Assembly (NCBI GenBank): GCA_029862205.1
Contig: JAOTXT010000008.1
Location: 1 to 64,000 of the forward strand
Source: Paracoccaceae bacterium
GTDB lineage: Bacteria; Pseudomonadota; Alphaproteobacteria; Rhodobacterales; Rhodobacteraceae
DNA: 64,000 nt
Direction of reading: 5' to 3'
Both the position numbers and the translations under genes were made by a program. Below the pieces are notes generated by a model. It was not told the DNA's origin. It was given only the letters and a program-made list of their open reading frames with translations, and did no database searches. Every line of letters starts with the position of its first letter. Within the stretch, counting starts at the first letter, position 1. This document shows, piece by piece, positions 25,351 to 34,153 of this stretch.

Positions 25351-26166
25351 TCAGCTTCCGGCTGTCAGGGTCGCGGTCATCCGCCTCAGCGCCGCCAGCA
25401 CGCTCTGCGCGACGATCCGCCCGGTCTTGGGGTTCTCCGGCGAGGGGACGTTGCGCATCGTCATCGTCGCCTCGCCCGCATCCGAGGTGATCGTCACCGA
25501 TTGGATATTGCGGTCGATGCTGGGGTCCGCCCAGACCGTCACCTCGGTCCGATCCGGCCCGATCCCGGCCAGTGCCAGGGCGGCGGCCACGTTGACGTTG
25601 GCGGGGAACCCCTTAGCGGCCTCGCGCGCTGTGCCGTGGAAGACCTGGAGCGGCTCGGCGAGGTTGGAAATGTCGATGCCGTTCTCGACCAGATGTGGCG
25701 CTCCCATGAGCCCGTTAGGGGGCTTGCGGGTTTCCAGCACCACGCGGGTGATCTCGCCCTCGGCCATGGCGCGCACGGTGTCGAGCCCGATCAGGGCGCC
25801 CGTCGGCACGATGACACGGGCGCCGGTCTCGGCCGCGCGGTCGACCAAGTCCATGTGCTGGATCAAGGTTCCGACCGAGAGCGGCAGGAAGGTCCGGCCC
25901 GCCTCGATCACCGGGCGGGCAACCTCGCCGAAGACCGCGGCCGGAGCGCATTCGACGACGATCTCGGCCCGCTCGGCCAGGTCACCGAGCCCAACCACCT
26001 CCGGCGCCGCGCTCAGTCCGGACAGGCGCTCGGCGGCCCGTGCCCGGTCGCGGGCCGAAACTGCGACCAGCCGGATCCCGGGCACCGCGCCCTGGTCGAT
26101 GGCGGCGGCGATCCGCAGGCCGATCGCCCCCAGCCCCGCGATCGCCAGCGTCCGTGCCTCGGCCAT
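25351..26166 (-). CDS. Aspartate dehydrogenase-like oxidoreductase (NadX family)
   Basis: A 271-residue protein with an N-terminal Rossmann fold (LAIAGLGAIGLRIAAAI) and a C-terminal aspartate-dehydrogenase domain (GFPANVNVAAALALAGIG, then VWADPSIDRNIQSVTI). In characterised L-aspartate dehydrogenases, as I recall, the last motif holds a catalytic histidine (DP..xxN.H.I); here the position is Gln222. A related but different substrate, such as another amino or imino acid, is likely. It lies in the middle of the transporter-aconitase X operon, with 18 nt to the first repeat ATG of the next gene. Confidence 0.8.
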   Translation of the reverse strand: MAEARTLAIAGLGAIGLRIAAAIDQGAVPGIRLVAVSARDRARAAERLSGLSAAPEVVGLGDLAERAEIVVECAPAAVFGEVARPVIEAGRTFLPLSVGTLIQHMDLVDRAAETGARVIVPTGALIGLDTVRAMAEGEITRVVLETRKPPNGLMGAPHLVENGIDISNLAEPLQVFHGTAREAAKGFPANVNVAAALALAGIGPDRTEVTVWADPSIDRNIQSVTITSDAGEATMTMRNVPSPENPKTGRIVAQSVLAALRRMTATLTAGS

Positions 26167-26191
26167 GAGTTACCTCCCAGAATGGCATCTC

Positions 26192-26938
26192 TCAGAGCAA
26201 CGTGCGCCTCAGCATGTCGAGGCCGATCAGGAAGAGGGCGACGAAGAAGATGCGCTTGAACCTCTCCTCCGAGATATGGTGACGATAGCGCTGGCCCAGC
26301 GCAAGCCCGCCCGCGGTCGGCACCAAGGCGGCGAGCGACATCCACGCCAGATCCTGGGTCATCAGCCCGCGTCCGGTCAGCGAGGTTCCCAGTGCCAGTG
26401 TGATTGTGATGAAGGTCAGCCCCAGGGCCTGGACAAAGACATCGCGCCTCAGCCCCAGCGTCTGCAGATAGAGGATGCCAGGTACGATCATGATCCCGGT
26501 CATGCCGAACATCAGCCCGCCGGTCCCGCCCATCACCGGCGACAGCCAGGGCTCGCGGTCCCCGGGCGGCGGCATCTGGACCCGGAAGAGGGTCACAGCG
26601 CAATAAGTGCAGAGCGTGATACCAAGGAGCAGGATCAGGGTTTCGCTTTTCGCCCCCGCCAGGACCGCGACACCGAACCAGATGCCGATGCATGCCGCGC
26701 CGAGAAAGGTCCATAGGCGCCGGATCAGGTCCCCAAGCGACGGTCCCGCAAGCGCCTGGTAGGCATTGGTGACCAGCCCAGGGATCAGCATGATGGTCAG
26801 CGCCTCGCGCACGCCCAGCGTCGAGCCGAGGAACGCTAAGGCGACGACCGGCAGACCGAGCCCGATCACGCCCTTGATGAAGCCGGCCAGTAGGAATGTC
26901 CCCAGGACCAGGGCGACGATGGCCGGTTCCCAGATCAC
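26192..26938 (-). CDS. TauE/SafE (TSUP) family membrane transporter
   Basis: A 248-residue inner-membrane protein with about eight hydrophobic segments. The N-terminal half contains FLLAGFIKGVIGLGLPVVALAFL and the second half GGTGGLMFGMTGIMIVPGILYLQTLGL, the duplicated glycine-rich pattern of the TSUP family. These transport small sulfur- or carboxylate-containing anions such as sulfite or sulfoacetate. Located 16 nt after tctA in the same operon, it may export a by-product of the pathway. Substrate unknown. Confidence 0.85.
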   Translation of the reverse strand: MIWEPAIVALVLGTFLLAGFIKGVIGLGLPVVALAFLGSTLGVREALTIMLIPGLVTNAYQALAGPSLGDLIRRLWTFLGAACIGIWFGVAVLAGAKSETLILLLGITLCTYCAVTLFRVQMPPPGDREPWLSPVMGGTGGLMFGMTGIMIVPGILYLQTLGLRRDVFVQALGLTFITITLALGTSLTGRGLMTQDLAWMSLAALVPTAGGLALGQRYRHHISEERFKRIFFVALFLIGLDMLRRTLL

Positions 26939-26954
26939 GCTTTGCCGTGGTCCC

Positions 26955-28604
26955 TCACGCGGTCTTGGCCCGCCCGTAGGCGCGCCAGGCCAGGAGACAG
27001 CCGAGCCCGAACGCCGCGACCGCCAGTATCGGCCGGAACCAGCCGTCCATCTGCGACAGCGGCAGGGTCAGCGCCGTCAGCATCGCGGGCGCGTAGAACC
27101 CGGTCCACCGAGCGCCCCGCGCCCGTGCCGCCTGGAACCAGGGAAAGACCGCCGAGAAAATCGCAACGATAGAGAAGAACATCGCCCAGGGCCGGGTCAC
27201 GAAGAGGGTCAGGTCAGTATCGATCGCCAGCGCCCGGCTGAGGTTCAGCTCGGCGATATTGCCCAGCACCACGCCCAGGATCATCGGCGCCAGCGGGAAG
27301 CCCAACTGCCGCATACCGAAGCCCAGCAGCCCGAACCAGAAGAGCGTCCACATGTCATCATCGACGTTGTTCAGCGCGAAGACCCCGATCGAGGCGAAGC
27401 CCAGGATCACGGCGGCCAGCATGTACATGCGGATCCGGGTCACCAGCACGAAGACTCGCAGCATCACGGTCTGCATCCCCAGCATGATGAAGTTGGCCGC
27501 GAAGAAGGCGATGAAGATCGAATAGGCCAGCACCGGCTCCTCGGCGATGAAGCTGGGGCTGGGCACGATGTCGTGGATCAAGAGCGCGCCCAGGATGATC
27601 GCCGCGGTCACGTCGCCCGGGATTCCCAGCGCCATCAGGGGTGTGAGTGCCCCGCCCTCGACCGCGTTGTTCGAGGTCTCGGGGGCGATGATCCCCTCGG
27701 GATGGCCCTCGCCGAATTTCTCGGGCTCCTTCGAGGCCTTCTTGGCCTGGTCATAGGCCAGGATATTGGCGATCGACCCGCCGGCACCCGGCAGGATGCC
27801 GGTGAAGACCCCGATCAGGGCCGAGCGGATCACCACGGTCCAACGCTTCAGAAGCTCGCGGATCGCGCGGCGGTGCTCGATCCGCACGCGCACCCCGCCC
27901 CGGTCGGTTAGCGAGCGCTTCGCCGCCTCCGGATCGCGCACATCCGAGAGGAGCTGCGAGAAGGCGAAAAGCCCGATCAGCACGGCGATGAAGTCGAAGC
28001 CGCTGAGCAGGTAGTCCGAACCGAAATCGAACCGGCCGACGCCCACCGCCTCGTCCTCGCCGACCGTTCTCGCCAACAGCCCCATGGCCCCGGCGATCAG
28101 CCCTTTGACCAGGTTCGCGCCGGCCAGCGATGCGGTCACCGTTAGCGCGAAGATCACCAGCATGAAGAAGTCCCAGGGCTGAAATTCCAACCCGATCCGC
28201 GCCAGTTGCGGGGCGAACAGCACCAGCATGGTGGCCGAGATCATGCCGCCGCAAAACGAGGACCAGACGCCGAGGCCGAGCGCGAATCCGGGCTCGCCAC
28301 CGCGTGCCATTGGAAACCCGTCAAAGGTGGTCGCCACCGAGGACGGCGTGCCTGGAATGCCCGTCAGAATGCCGGACATGAGGCCCCCGGACAAACCGCC
28401 CACCAGGACCGAGATCATGGTGGCCAACCCCTGGGCAGGCGGCATCGAGAACGTAAACGGCAGGGTTAGCACCACCGCCATGGCAATGGTGAAGCCCGGG
28501 ATCGAGCCCGCCAGCAGGCCAACGCCCACGCCCGAGATCATCAGCAGGATGGTCTGCAGATTGGCGATTTCGGCAAAGGCGAGCGCGAGGTTGTCCCAGA
28601 TCAT
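26955..28604 (-). CDS. tctA: Tripartite tricarboxylate transporter large permease TctA
   Basis: A 549-residue TctA permease, slightly longer than usual (about 500). Typical sequences are visible: LLAGSIPGFTIAMAVVL near the N-terminus, SGILTGIPGTPSSVATTFDGFP, VFTGILPGAGGSIANILAYDQAKK, and GIIAPETSNNAVEGGALTPLMALGIPGDVTAAIILGAL. About 11-12 transmembrane helices. Works with TctB and the periplasmic TctC to import a di/tricarboxylate using an ion gradient. It starts 3 nt after the tctB stop. Confidence 0.93.
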   Translation of the reverse strand: MIWDNLALAFAEIANLQTILLMISGVGVGLLAGSIPGFTIAMAVVLTLPFTFSMPPAQGLATMISVLVGGLSGGLMSGILTGIPGTPSSVATTFDGFPMARGGEPGFALGLGVWSSFCGGMISATMLVLFAPQLARIGLEFQPWDFFMLVIFALTVTASLAGANLVKGLIAGAMGLLARTVGEDEAVGVGRFDFGSDYLLSGFDFIAVLIGLFAFSQLLSDVRDPEAAKRSLTDRGGVRVRIEHRRAIRELLKRWTVVIRSALIGVFTGILPGAGGSIANILAYDQAKKASKEPEKFGEGHPEGIIAPETSNNAVEGGALTPLMALGIPGDVTAAIILGALLIHDIVPSPSFIAEEPVLAYSIFIAFFAANFIMLGMQTVMLRVFVLVTRIRMYMLAAVILGFASIGVFALNNVDDDMWTLFWFGLLGFGMRQLGFPLAPMILGVVLGNIAELNLSRALAIDTDLTLFVTRPWAMFFSIVAIFSAVFPWFQAARARGARWTGFYAPAMLTALTLPLSQMDGWFRPILAVAAFGLGCLLAWRAYGRAKTA

Positions 28605-28607
28605 GGC

Positions 28608-29093
28608 TCAGAACCCCGTCCACTCGCCCCGCGGCAGCAGGACCTGCAGGCCGTAGGAGAAAATCAACCACATGCCGCCGACGGTGACGATGGCGATGAC
28701 CGCATGGAGCAGGATCGCGCGTAGCCCGCCGAGCGCCGTCAAAAGCGCGAAGACGAAGACGATGCCGCCCACGAGCATCCCCACATAAGGGATCGCCAAC
28801 AGATAGGCGCCGAACAGCACGAAACACCAAATCACGTTGCGCCAATGGGCGAAGAGCGCCCCCAACCCCCTCGGCGCCTCCGGATCGGCCTCATCGGGTC
28901 CCTGGCGAAGCGATTGCACCAGATAGATCAGGCTGAGGAACGCCAGGATGCCGACGATCAGCCGCGGCCAGGCGGCGGGCGAGAGCTGCCCATAATCCGG
29001 CTCGCGAATGTCGAACGAAGCCACGGCCAGCCCGCCGCAGGCGGCCAGCAGCAGAATGGCGGCGATGCTGTCGCGGTTGAGGCTCATGCGCAT
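28608..29093 (-). CDS. tctB: Tripartite tricarboxylate transporter small permease TctB
   Basis: A 161-residue membrane protein with four hydrophobic segments (SIAAILLLAACGGLAVASF; PRLIVGILAFLSLIYLV; VIWCFVLFGAYLLAIPYVG; a final pair around VGGIVFVFALL). The AAWPRLI motif after the first helix is typical of TctB. The start is set at the ATG at 29093 or the in-frame ATG at 29087; neither has a good Shine-Dalgarno, consistent with reduced expression relative to tctC. A strong hairpin separates it from tctC. Confidence 0.88.
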   Translation of the reverse strand: MRMSLNRDSIAAILLLAACGGLAVASFDIREPDYGQLSPAAWPRLIVGILAFLSLIYLVQSLRQGPDEADPEAPRGLGALFAHWRNVIWCFVLFGAYLLAIPYVGMLVGGIVFVFALLTALGGLRAILLHAVIAIVTVGGMWLIFSYGLQVLLPRGEWTGF

Positions 29094-29103
29094 GGAAGGA
29101 CAA

Positions 29104-29129
29104 GGCCCGGCGCGACGGCGCGCCGGGCC
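29104..29129 (-). terminator. tctC-tctB intercistronic stem-loop
   Basis: GGCCCGGCGCG-ACGG-CGCGCCGGGCC, a perfect 11-bp stem between the binding-protein gene and the permease genes. It has no U-tract, so it is more likely a processing or mRNA-stabilising element (or partial attenuator) that raises tctC levels. Confidence 0.65.
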
Positions 29130-29137
29130 AAACCGGC

Positions 29138-30091
29138 TTACTTCTTGAACATGCCGATCTTGATCGCGACCGCTTCGTAGTCCGCGTAAAGGCCATCCGC
29201 CCAAGCGCGATACGCGTCCGGATCCTGGTAGCTGACGCCGGTGCCCTTGGCATCCATCTGCTCCAACAGACCCGGATCCTCGGCCGCCTGCTTGAAGATC
29301 GCGGACCACATATCGATCACGTCGCCCGGCGTGCCCTTGGGCACGACGATCCCGCGCTGCAGCGCGAAGGTCATGTCAACGCCCTTCTCCTTGAGCGTCG
29401 GCATGTCGGGCAGGAACTTCGAGCGCTCCTCGGCGGCGATGGCGAAGCCTTGCAGCTCGCCTCCCTCGAGATATTTCCGGCCCGAGGCGACGTTCAAAAC
29501 GCCCATGTCGATCGCGCCGCTGAGCAGCGCGGTCATGCGCTCGCGGGTGCCGTCGTAGGGCACATAGGAGAACTCGATCCCCATCTTGTCGGCCATCAGC
29601 AGCCAGATGAACTGGCTCGTGGACCCAAAGGTGGCGCCGACCTTGATCTTGCCGGGATTGGCTTTGGCATAATCCGCGAATTCATCGAAGTTGCTGTATT
29701 CCGTGCCTGCCGCCGCGCCGACGATGTCGGGCGTCGAGGTCAGGTTGGCAACGGTTTCGAAGCCATCGTATTGGAAATCGATCCGGCCGTTGAGATAGCT
29801 GGTGACCGCCGATTGGTGGATGGCGAAAAGGGTGCAACCATCGGGTTTGGCGCTGGCCGCCTCCTTGGCGCCCTTGTTGCCGCCCTGGCCGGGGATCGTG
29901 ACCACCTTGATCTTCGGGGTCACGTCCAGCTCCTGGATCGTCTTCTCGAAGATCGAGAAGATCACATGGGTGCCGCCGCCGGCCTTCCAGGGCACGATCA
30001 GCTGGGCGGTGTCGCATGGCACCGAGGCAGCCTGGGCCGCGCCTGATAAGGCAACCGTCGATACCGCGAGAGCGGAGAGCAATTTCTTCAT
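29138..30091 (-). CDS. tctC: Tripartite tricarboxylate transporter periplasmic binding protein TctC
   Basis: A 317-residue Bug/TctC solute receptor. A Sec signal (MKKLLSALAVSTVALSGAAQA) is followed by LIVPWKAGGGTHVIFSIFEKTIQE, a variant of the family PFxAGGxxD motif, and later PDGCTLFAIHQSA and GATFGSTSQF. The His/Thr at the usual Asp position after GGG differs from carboxylate-binding TctC proteins and may reflect a different ligand. The ATG at 30091 has GGGAGG upstream. First gene of the operon, divergent from gamma-glutamyltransferase. Confidence 0.9.
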   Translation of the reverse strand: MKKLLSALAVSTVALSGAAQAASVPCDTAQLIVPWKAGGGTHVIFSIFEKTIQELDVTPKIKVVTIPGQGGNKGAKEAASAKPDGCTLFAIHQSAVTSYLNGRIDFQYDGFETVANLTSTPDIVGAAAGTEYSNFDEFADYAKANPGKIKVGATFGSTSQFIWLLMADKMGIEFSYVPYDGTRERMTALLSGAIDMGVLNVASGRKYLEGGELQGFAIAAEERSKFLPDMPTLKEKGVDMTFALQRGIVVPKGTPGDVIDMWSAIFKQAAEDPGLLEQMDAKGTGVSYQDPDAYRAWADGLYADYEAVAIKIGMFKK

Positions 30092-30274
30092 TGGGGCCTC
30101 CCTGTCAGTTCGCGCAAATGCACGATGTTCTTTTGTTTTGCCGCCCTGCGGAACCATCTACCGGGTTCAGCCAGGCGACATTTCATGGCAAGTCACTATA
30201 GTCGGGCCCCAACGAACTGCAAACCGCGCCCGCTGGCGATTTCGCTGGGTGGCAGCGCACCGGAGATGCACCCG

Positions 30275-31867
30275 ATGAGAGACCTCGAGAAACCCGGCCG
30301 CTCGCCGGTTCATGCAATGAACGGGATGGCGGCGACGTCGCACCCGCTCTCGACCCAGACCGCGATCGACGTGCTGAAAGCCGGCGGCAACGCGCTCGAC
30401 GCGGCGGTCGCGGCTTGCGCGGTGCAATGCGTGGTCGAGCCCGAATCGACCGGCATCGGCGGCGATTGCTTCTGCCTCTATTCCAAGGGTGGTTCGACAG
30501 ACATCATCGCCTATAACGGCTCGGGCCGGGCCCCGGCAGCGGCCTCGGTCGAGTGGTTTACCGAGCAAGGGCTCGCGGAGATTCCGCGCGAGAGCCCGCA
30601 TTCGGTCGTGGTCCCCGGCGCCGTCGATGCCTGGGACCGGCTGATCGCCGATCACGGGACCATGCCGCTCGCCGAATTGCTGCAACCGGCGATTGGCTTT
30701 GCCCGCGATGGCTACCCGATCTCGTCGCGGGTGCACTTTGACTTCGCGTTGAAGGAAGAGATGCTGAGCCGCGACGAGCACACCGCGCGCATCTTCCTGC
30801 GCGCAGGAAAGGCCCCTCAGGTGGGGGCGCTGCATCGCCAGCCCGATCTGGCCGCGACCCTCGAGCGGATCGCCAGGAACGGCCGCGACGAGATCTATAC
30901 CGGCGAGACCGCCGAGGATATCGTGCGCACCCTCCAGGCCCATGGCGGGCTGCATACGATGGACGATTTCGCCACCGCGCGCGGTGAATACGTCGACCCG
31001 ATCTCGGCGGAGTTCCGTGGCCACGACGTGCATCAATGCCCGCCGAACGGCCAGGGGGTGATCGCGCTATTGCTGCTCAACATCATGAGCGGGATCGAGG
31101 CCAGGCACGGCGGCCCGATCACCTTGGAGCGCATGCATGCCGAGGTCGAGGCTGGGCGCCTGGCCTATGCGGCGCGCGATGCATGGCTGGCGGACCCCGC
31201 CATGGCTGAGGTGCCGGTCGACGAGTTGCTTTCGGCGGGCTATGCGGAGAGCTTACGCAAGGCCATCGACCCTGCACGGGCGCAGGAGCGCGAACTGCCG
31301 CTGGACCTGCCGCGCCATGAAAGCACCGTCTATATCACCGTGGTCGACCGCGACCGCAACGCCTGCAGCCTGATCAACACGCTGTTCGACAATTTCGGCA
31401 GCGGTATCTGCACGCCTACGGGCGTCGTGCTGACCAATCGCGCTCAGGGATTCAGCCTGAATCCTGACAGCCCGAACCGGATCGAGGGGGGCAAACGGCC
31501 CTTGCACACCATCATCCCGGGCATGGTCTCGAAGCGTGACCGGGTGGTCATGCCTTACGGTGTCATGGGCGGGCAGTACCAGGCCTTCGGCCATATGCAG
31601 TTCCTGACAAGGGTTTTCGACTATGGGATGGATATCCAGGAGGCGCAGGACGCACCGCGTTTCATGGTGGACCCATTCGACCAGCGGCTCGACGTCGAGC
31701 AGGCGGTGCCCGAGGCGGTTCGCGGTGGCCTGGCGTCGCTCGGCCACCGGGTCACCAAGCCCGCCAAGCCGATCGGCGGCAGCCAGGCGATCTGGATCGA
31801 CTGGGACGAGGGCGTGCTGACCGGCGGCTCGGACCCGCGCAAGGATGGATGCGCGATCGGATATTGA
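30275..31867 (+). CDS. Gamma-glutamyltransferase family protein
   Basis: A 530-residue Ntn-hydrolase of the Ggt family. N-terminal AMNGMAATSHPLSTQTAIDVLKAGGNALDAAVAA and VVEPESTGIGGDCFCLYS are typical. The autocatalytic cleavage and nucleophile site is Thr351 in HESTVYITVVD. No signal peptide with the start at ATG 30275 (GGAG about 9 nt upstream), so it is predicted cytoplasmic, unlike periplasmic E. coli Ggt; members of this cytosolic branch act on varied gamma-glutamyl or acylated compounds. Divergent from tctC, sharing a 183-nt promoter region, it may process the compound imported by the Tct system. Confidence 0.88.
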   Translation: MRDLEKPGRSPVHAMNGMAATSHPLSTQTAIDVLKAGGNALDAAVAACAVQCVVEPESTGIGGDCFCLYSKGGSTDIIAYNGSGRAPAAASVEWFTEQGLAEIPRESPHSVVVPGAVDAWDRLIADHGTMPLAELLQPAIGFARDGYPISSRVHFDFALKEEMLSRDEHTARIFLRAGKAPQVGALHRQPDLAATLERIARNGRDEIYTGETAEDIVRTLQAHGGLHTMDDFATARGEYVDPISAEFRGHDVHQCPPNGQGVIALLLLNIMSGIEARHGGPITLERMHAEVEAGRLAYAARDAWLADPAMAEVPVDELLSAGYAESLRKAIDPARAQERELPLDLPRHESTVYITVVDRDRNACSLINTLFDNFGSGICTPTGVVLTNRAQGFSLNPDSPNRIEGGKRPLHTIIPGMVSKRDRVVMPYGVMGGQYQAFGHMQFLTRVFDYGMDIQEAQDAPRFMVDPFDQRLDVEQAVPEAVRGGLASLGHRVTKPAKPIGGSQAIWIDWDEGVLTGGSDPRKDGCAIGY

Positions 31868-31886
31868 GCGCCGGAGCGCGAAAAAG

Positions 31887-31902
31887 GTGGATCAAGATCC
31901 AC
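31887..31902. terminator. Hairpin downstream of gamma-glutamyltransferase
   Basis: GTGGATC-AA-GATCCAC, a perfect 7-bp inverted repeat 20 nt after the stop codon; preceded by an A-run on the plus strand. Probable terminator. Confidence 0.5.
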
Positions 31903-32003
31903 TCTACAACGTGTTGCGCGGAAAGGCGCACGAGCGCGCGCCAACCGTTAAACTTGGGTTAATAGAACAAAATTTCGTTTTTATTTCATGTGCTTAACAG
32001 GAT

Positions 32004-32017
32004 TCTCACATGTGAGA
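32004..32017. promoter_or_regulatory. 14-bp palindrome upstream of the 6-phosphogluconate dehydrogenase-like gene
   Basis: TCTCACATGTGAGA is a perfect palindrome 38 nt before the start codon, following AT-rich promoter-like sequence (TTAAACTTGGGTTAATAG upstream). A regulator operator is possible; GntR- and FadR-like sites have a similar look, but no regulator gene is adjacent. Confidence 0.35.
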
Positions 32018-32055
32018 GCCCCGGCTCAGGACCGCGACAAGTTAGAAGGACCGAC

Positions 32056-32937
32056 ATGACACATCAAACCGTCGCCATCCTGATGCCCGGCGATATGGGC
32101 CATGGGGTCGGCCGGGCGCTGCGCGAGCACGGGCATGAGGTGATCACCTGCCTCGCTGGCCGCAGCGCGCGAACCCGCGGTCTGGCCAAGGCTGCTGGAA
32201 TGCGCGATCTGGACAGCCTGGAAGCGGTGGTCGGCGAGGCGGACCTGATCCTCTCGATCCTGCCGCCCGACGCGGCGCTGGCCCAGGCGAGCCAAGTGGC
32301 CACCACGATGACGGCTGCCGGGGCGCGGCCGATATATGTGGACTGCAACGCGGTCTCGCCGATGACGGTGCGAAAGATCGGCGAGGTCATCGCCGGAGCC
32401 GGCGCCCCCTTCATCGATTGCGGCATCATCGGGCTCGCCCCCGGCAAGGGTCCGGCGACCCGGTTCCATGTCTCCGGCCCCGATACCGGCCCGATGGAGG
32501 CATTGCATGGGAAAGGGATATCGGTGCTCCCTATGGGAACCGAGATCGGGCGCGCCTCGGCCTTGAAGATGGTCTACGCGGGTCTGACCAAGGGCACCAT
32601 GACGCTTCACACCGCGATGCTGCTGGCGGCCCACCAATTGGGTATCTACGAAGAGGCGGTGGCCGAATATGCCGACAGCCAGCCGGTGGCGCTCAAGGCC
32701 ATGGAGGCCCGAGTGCCGCGCATCCCCGCCGATGCGCGCCGCTGGACCGGCGAGATGGAGGAGATCGCCGCGACCTTGGCGTCGGTTGGCGTCACCCCCG
32801 GCTTCCACGAGGGCGCGGCCGAGATTTACCGGGTGCTCGACCGCACCCCGTTCGCCGCCGAGACCCGCGAAACCCTGGATACGTCGCGCACGATGGCTGA
32901 CGCGATCCCGGTCTATGCGAAGCATCTGAAGGACTGA
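32056..32937 (+). CDS. 6-phosphogluconate dehydrogenase-like NAD(P) oxidoreductase with DUF1932
   Basis: A 293-residue beta-hydroxyacid dehydrogenase relative. The N-terminal Rossmann motif is VAILMPGDMGHGVGRAL, the middle has FIDCGIIGLAPGKGPATRFHVSG, and the C-terminal helical half corresponds to DUF1932 (ALKMVYAGLTKGTMTLHTAM includes the catalytic Lys of the family). Substrate unknown; the family reduces or decarboxylates hydroxyacids. Start at ATG 32056 with AAGGA upstream. It may be part of the neighbouring catabolic regulon, but it has its own leader with a palindrome. Confidence 0.82.
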   Translation: MTHQTVAILMPGDMGHGVGRALREHGHEVITCLAGRSARTRGLAKAAGMRDLDSLEAVVGEADLILSILPPDAALAQASQVATTMTAAGARPIYVDCNAVSPMTVRKIGEVIAGAGAPFIDCGIIGLAPGKGPATRFHVSGPDTGPMEALHGKGISVLPMGTEIGRASALKMVYAGLTKGTMTLHTAMLLAAHQLGIYEEAVAEYADSQPVALKAMEARVPRIPADARRWTGEMEEIAATLASVGVTPGFHEGAAEIYRVLDRTPFAAETRETLDTSRTMADAIPVYAKHLKD

Positions 32938-32944
32938 TCGGCCG

Positions 32945-34153
32945 TCACTCGGGCAGAGCAACATCCACCCAGACCAGCCGGTGATCGGAACTAGCCGGGC
33001 GGCGCCCGCCCGTCTGATCCGGCGCAACCAGGCGCGCCAAGGCATGGTCCGGCGCGGGCCAGAAGACACCCGAGCCCGTCACCCGCAGCGTGGCCGAGGG
33101 CAGCACGTAGTCGACCCGCATATTGCCCGGCCCCGGCTCGTCACGCCAATCGGCGGTGTCCTGGGCGGGCGGCCCCAATTGTGTGCGGTTGATGCCTGTT
33201 GCCGCCGCCTCTGCCGCGCCATCGCTCTCGGGCGCCGGGTCTGGAATGGCCGGATGATCGACCAACGCCTTGATCGCGCCCCGCCGGGCCGCGCCGTCAT
33301 AAGGGTCCGCGTTCATGTCGCCCGCGACCACGAAATACGCGCCCCGGGCCAGCCCGCCGCGCATGCCCGCATCGTCCTCGAGCCAGCCGGCGCCCTCGAT
33401 CAGGCCCAGGATCAGGCGAATCTCGTCCCCATTGCGCCGCCCGTTCAGATCCTCGGGCCCGTCGAAGACCGGCGGCGTCGGATGGGCGGCGATCACATGC
33501 AGTCTCTCGCCGCCGGGCAGCACGATCGGCACGACCCAATGACCGACCGAGCTGAGCCGCAGCGCTCGCCAGACCTGGTCGGTGTGATACGGCGATCCGT
33601 CCGGGTTCACCGGCCGATCCGCGCCCGGCAGGGCGGCCCAGGGGAACCGTTGAAAGGTGCGGATACGATCATAGTCGATGGGCAAACGGCTGAGCACGGC
33701 CATCCCGTATTGCCCGGGAAACCGCCCATAACCGAAGGCATCACGGGGCCCGCCACGCTTGCCGTCGCCGTCCAGGTCCAGGCCCGAGGGGAGCCCCGCA
33801 TTCACAGGCCCCTGATAGAGGAATGGGTAGTCGAGCCCCGCCACGTCGTCGATACCGCGGCCCAATCGCTCGGCAAAAAGGGTCAGCGCCCGGTGTGCCG
33901 GATCGCGGTCGAATTTTTGCAACACCAGAATATCCGGCCGCACTCGCAGGATGATCTCGGCCACCGCGTCGATCTGGGGCGAGCGTTCGCCCATCTCGCG
34001 GAGCAGCAGCCCGGCACCCTTGCGCACCAGACCCACATTGAAACTGGCGACGCGGATGCTGCCGGGCACGATGGGCTCCCAGGGTGCCTCGGCAACCGCC
34101 GAGGTCCCCAGCCAGAAGCTCAGACCAAAAACGAAAAGGGCGGTAAGCCTCAG
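32945..34153 (-). CDS. Exported endonuclease/exonuclease/phosphatase family protein
   Basis: A 402-residue protein of the EEP superfamily: [41 protein letters not shown] and the C-terminal [11 protein letters not shown], the catalytic Asn/Glu-like, GDxN and SDH motifs. A hydrophobic signal ([19 protein letters not shown]) suggests export. No ATG, GTG or TTG precedes this signal in frame; a CTG at 34153 overlaps the leuD stop as CTGA and has GAGG 6-7 nt upstream, so a rare CTG start is proposed. The alternative GTG after the signal would delete it. Similar genes sit between leuD and leuB in related bacteria as I remember. Confidence 0.78.
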   Translation of the reverse strand: MRLTALFVFGLSFWLGTSAVAEAPWEPIVPGSIRVASFNVGLVRKGAGLLLREMGERSPQIDAVAEIILRVRPDILVLQKFDRDPAHRALTLFAERLGRGIDDVAGLDYPFLYQGPVNAGLPSGLDLDGDGKRGGPRDAFGYGRFPGQYGMAVLSRLPIDYDRIRTFQRFPWAALPGADRPVNPDGSPYHTDQVWRALRLSSVGHWVVPIVLPGGERLHVIAAHPTPPVFDGPEDLNGRRNGDEIRLILGLIEGAGWLEDDAGMRGGLARGAYFVVAGDMNADPYDGAARRGAIKALVDHPAIPDPAPESDGAAEAAATGINRTQLGPPAQDTADWRDEPGPGNMRVDYVLPSATLRVTGSGVFWPAPDHALARLVAPDQTGGRRPASSDHRLVWVDVALPE

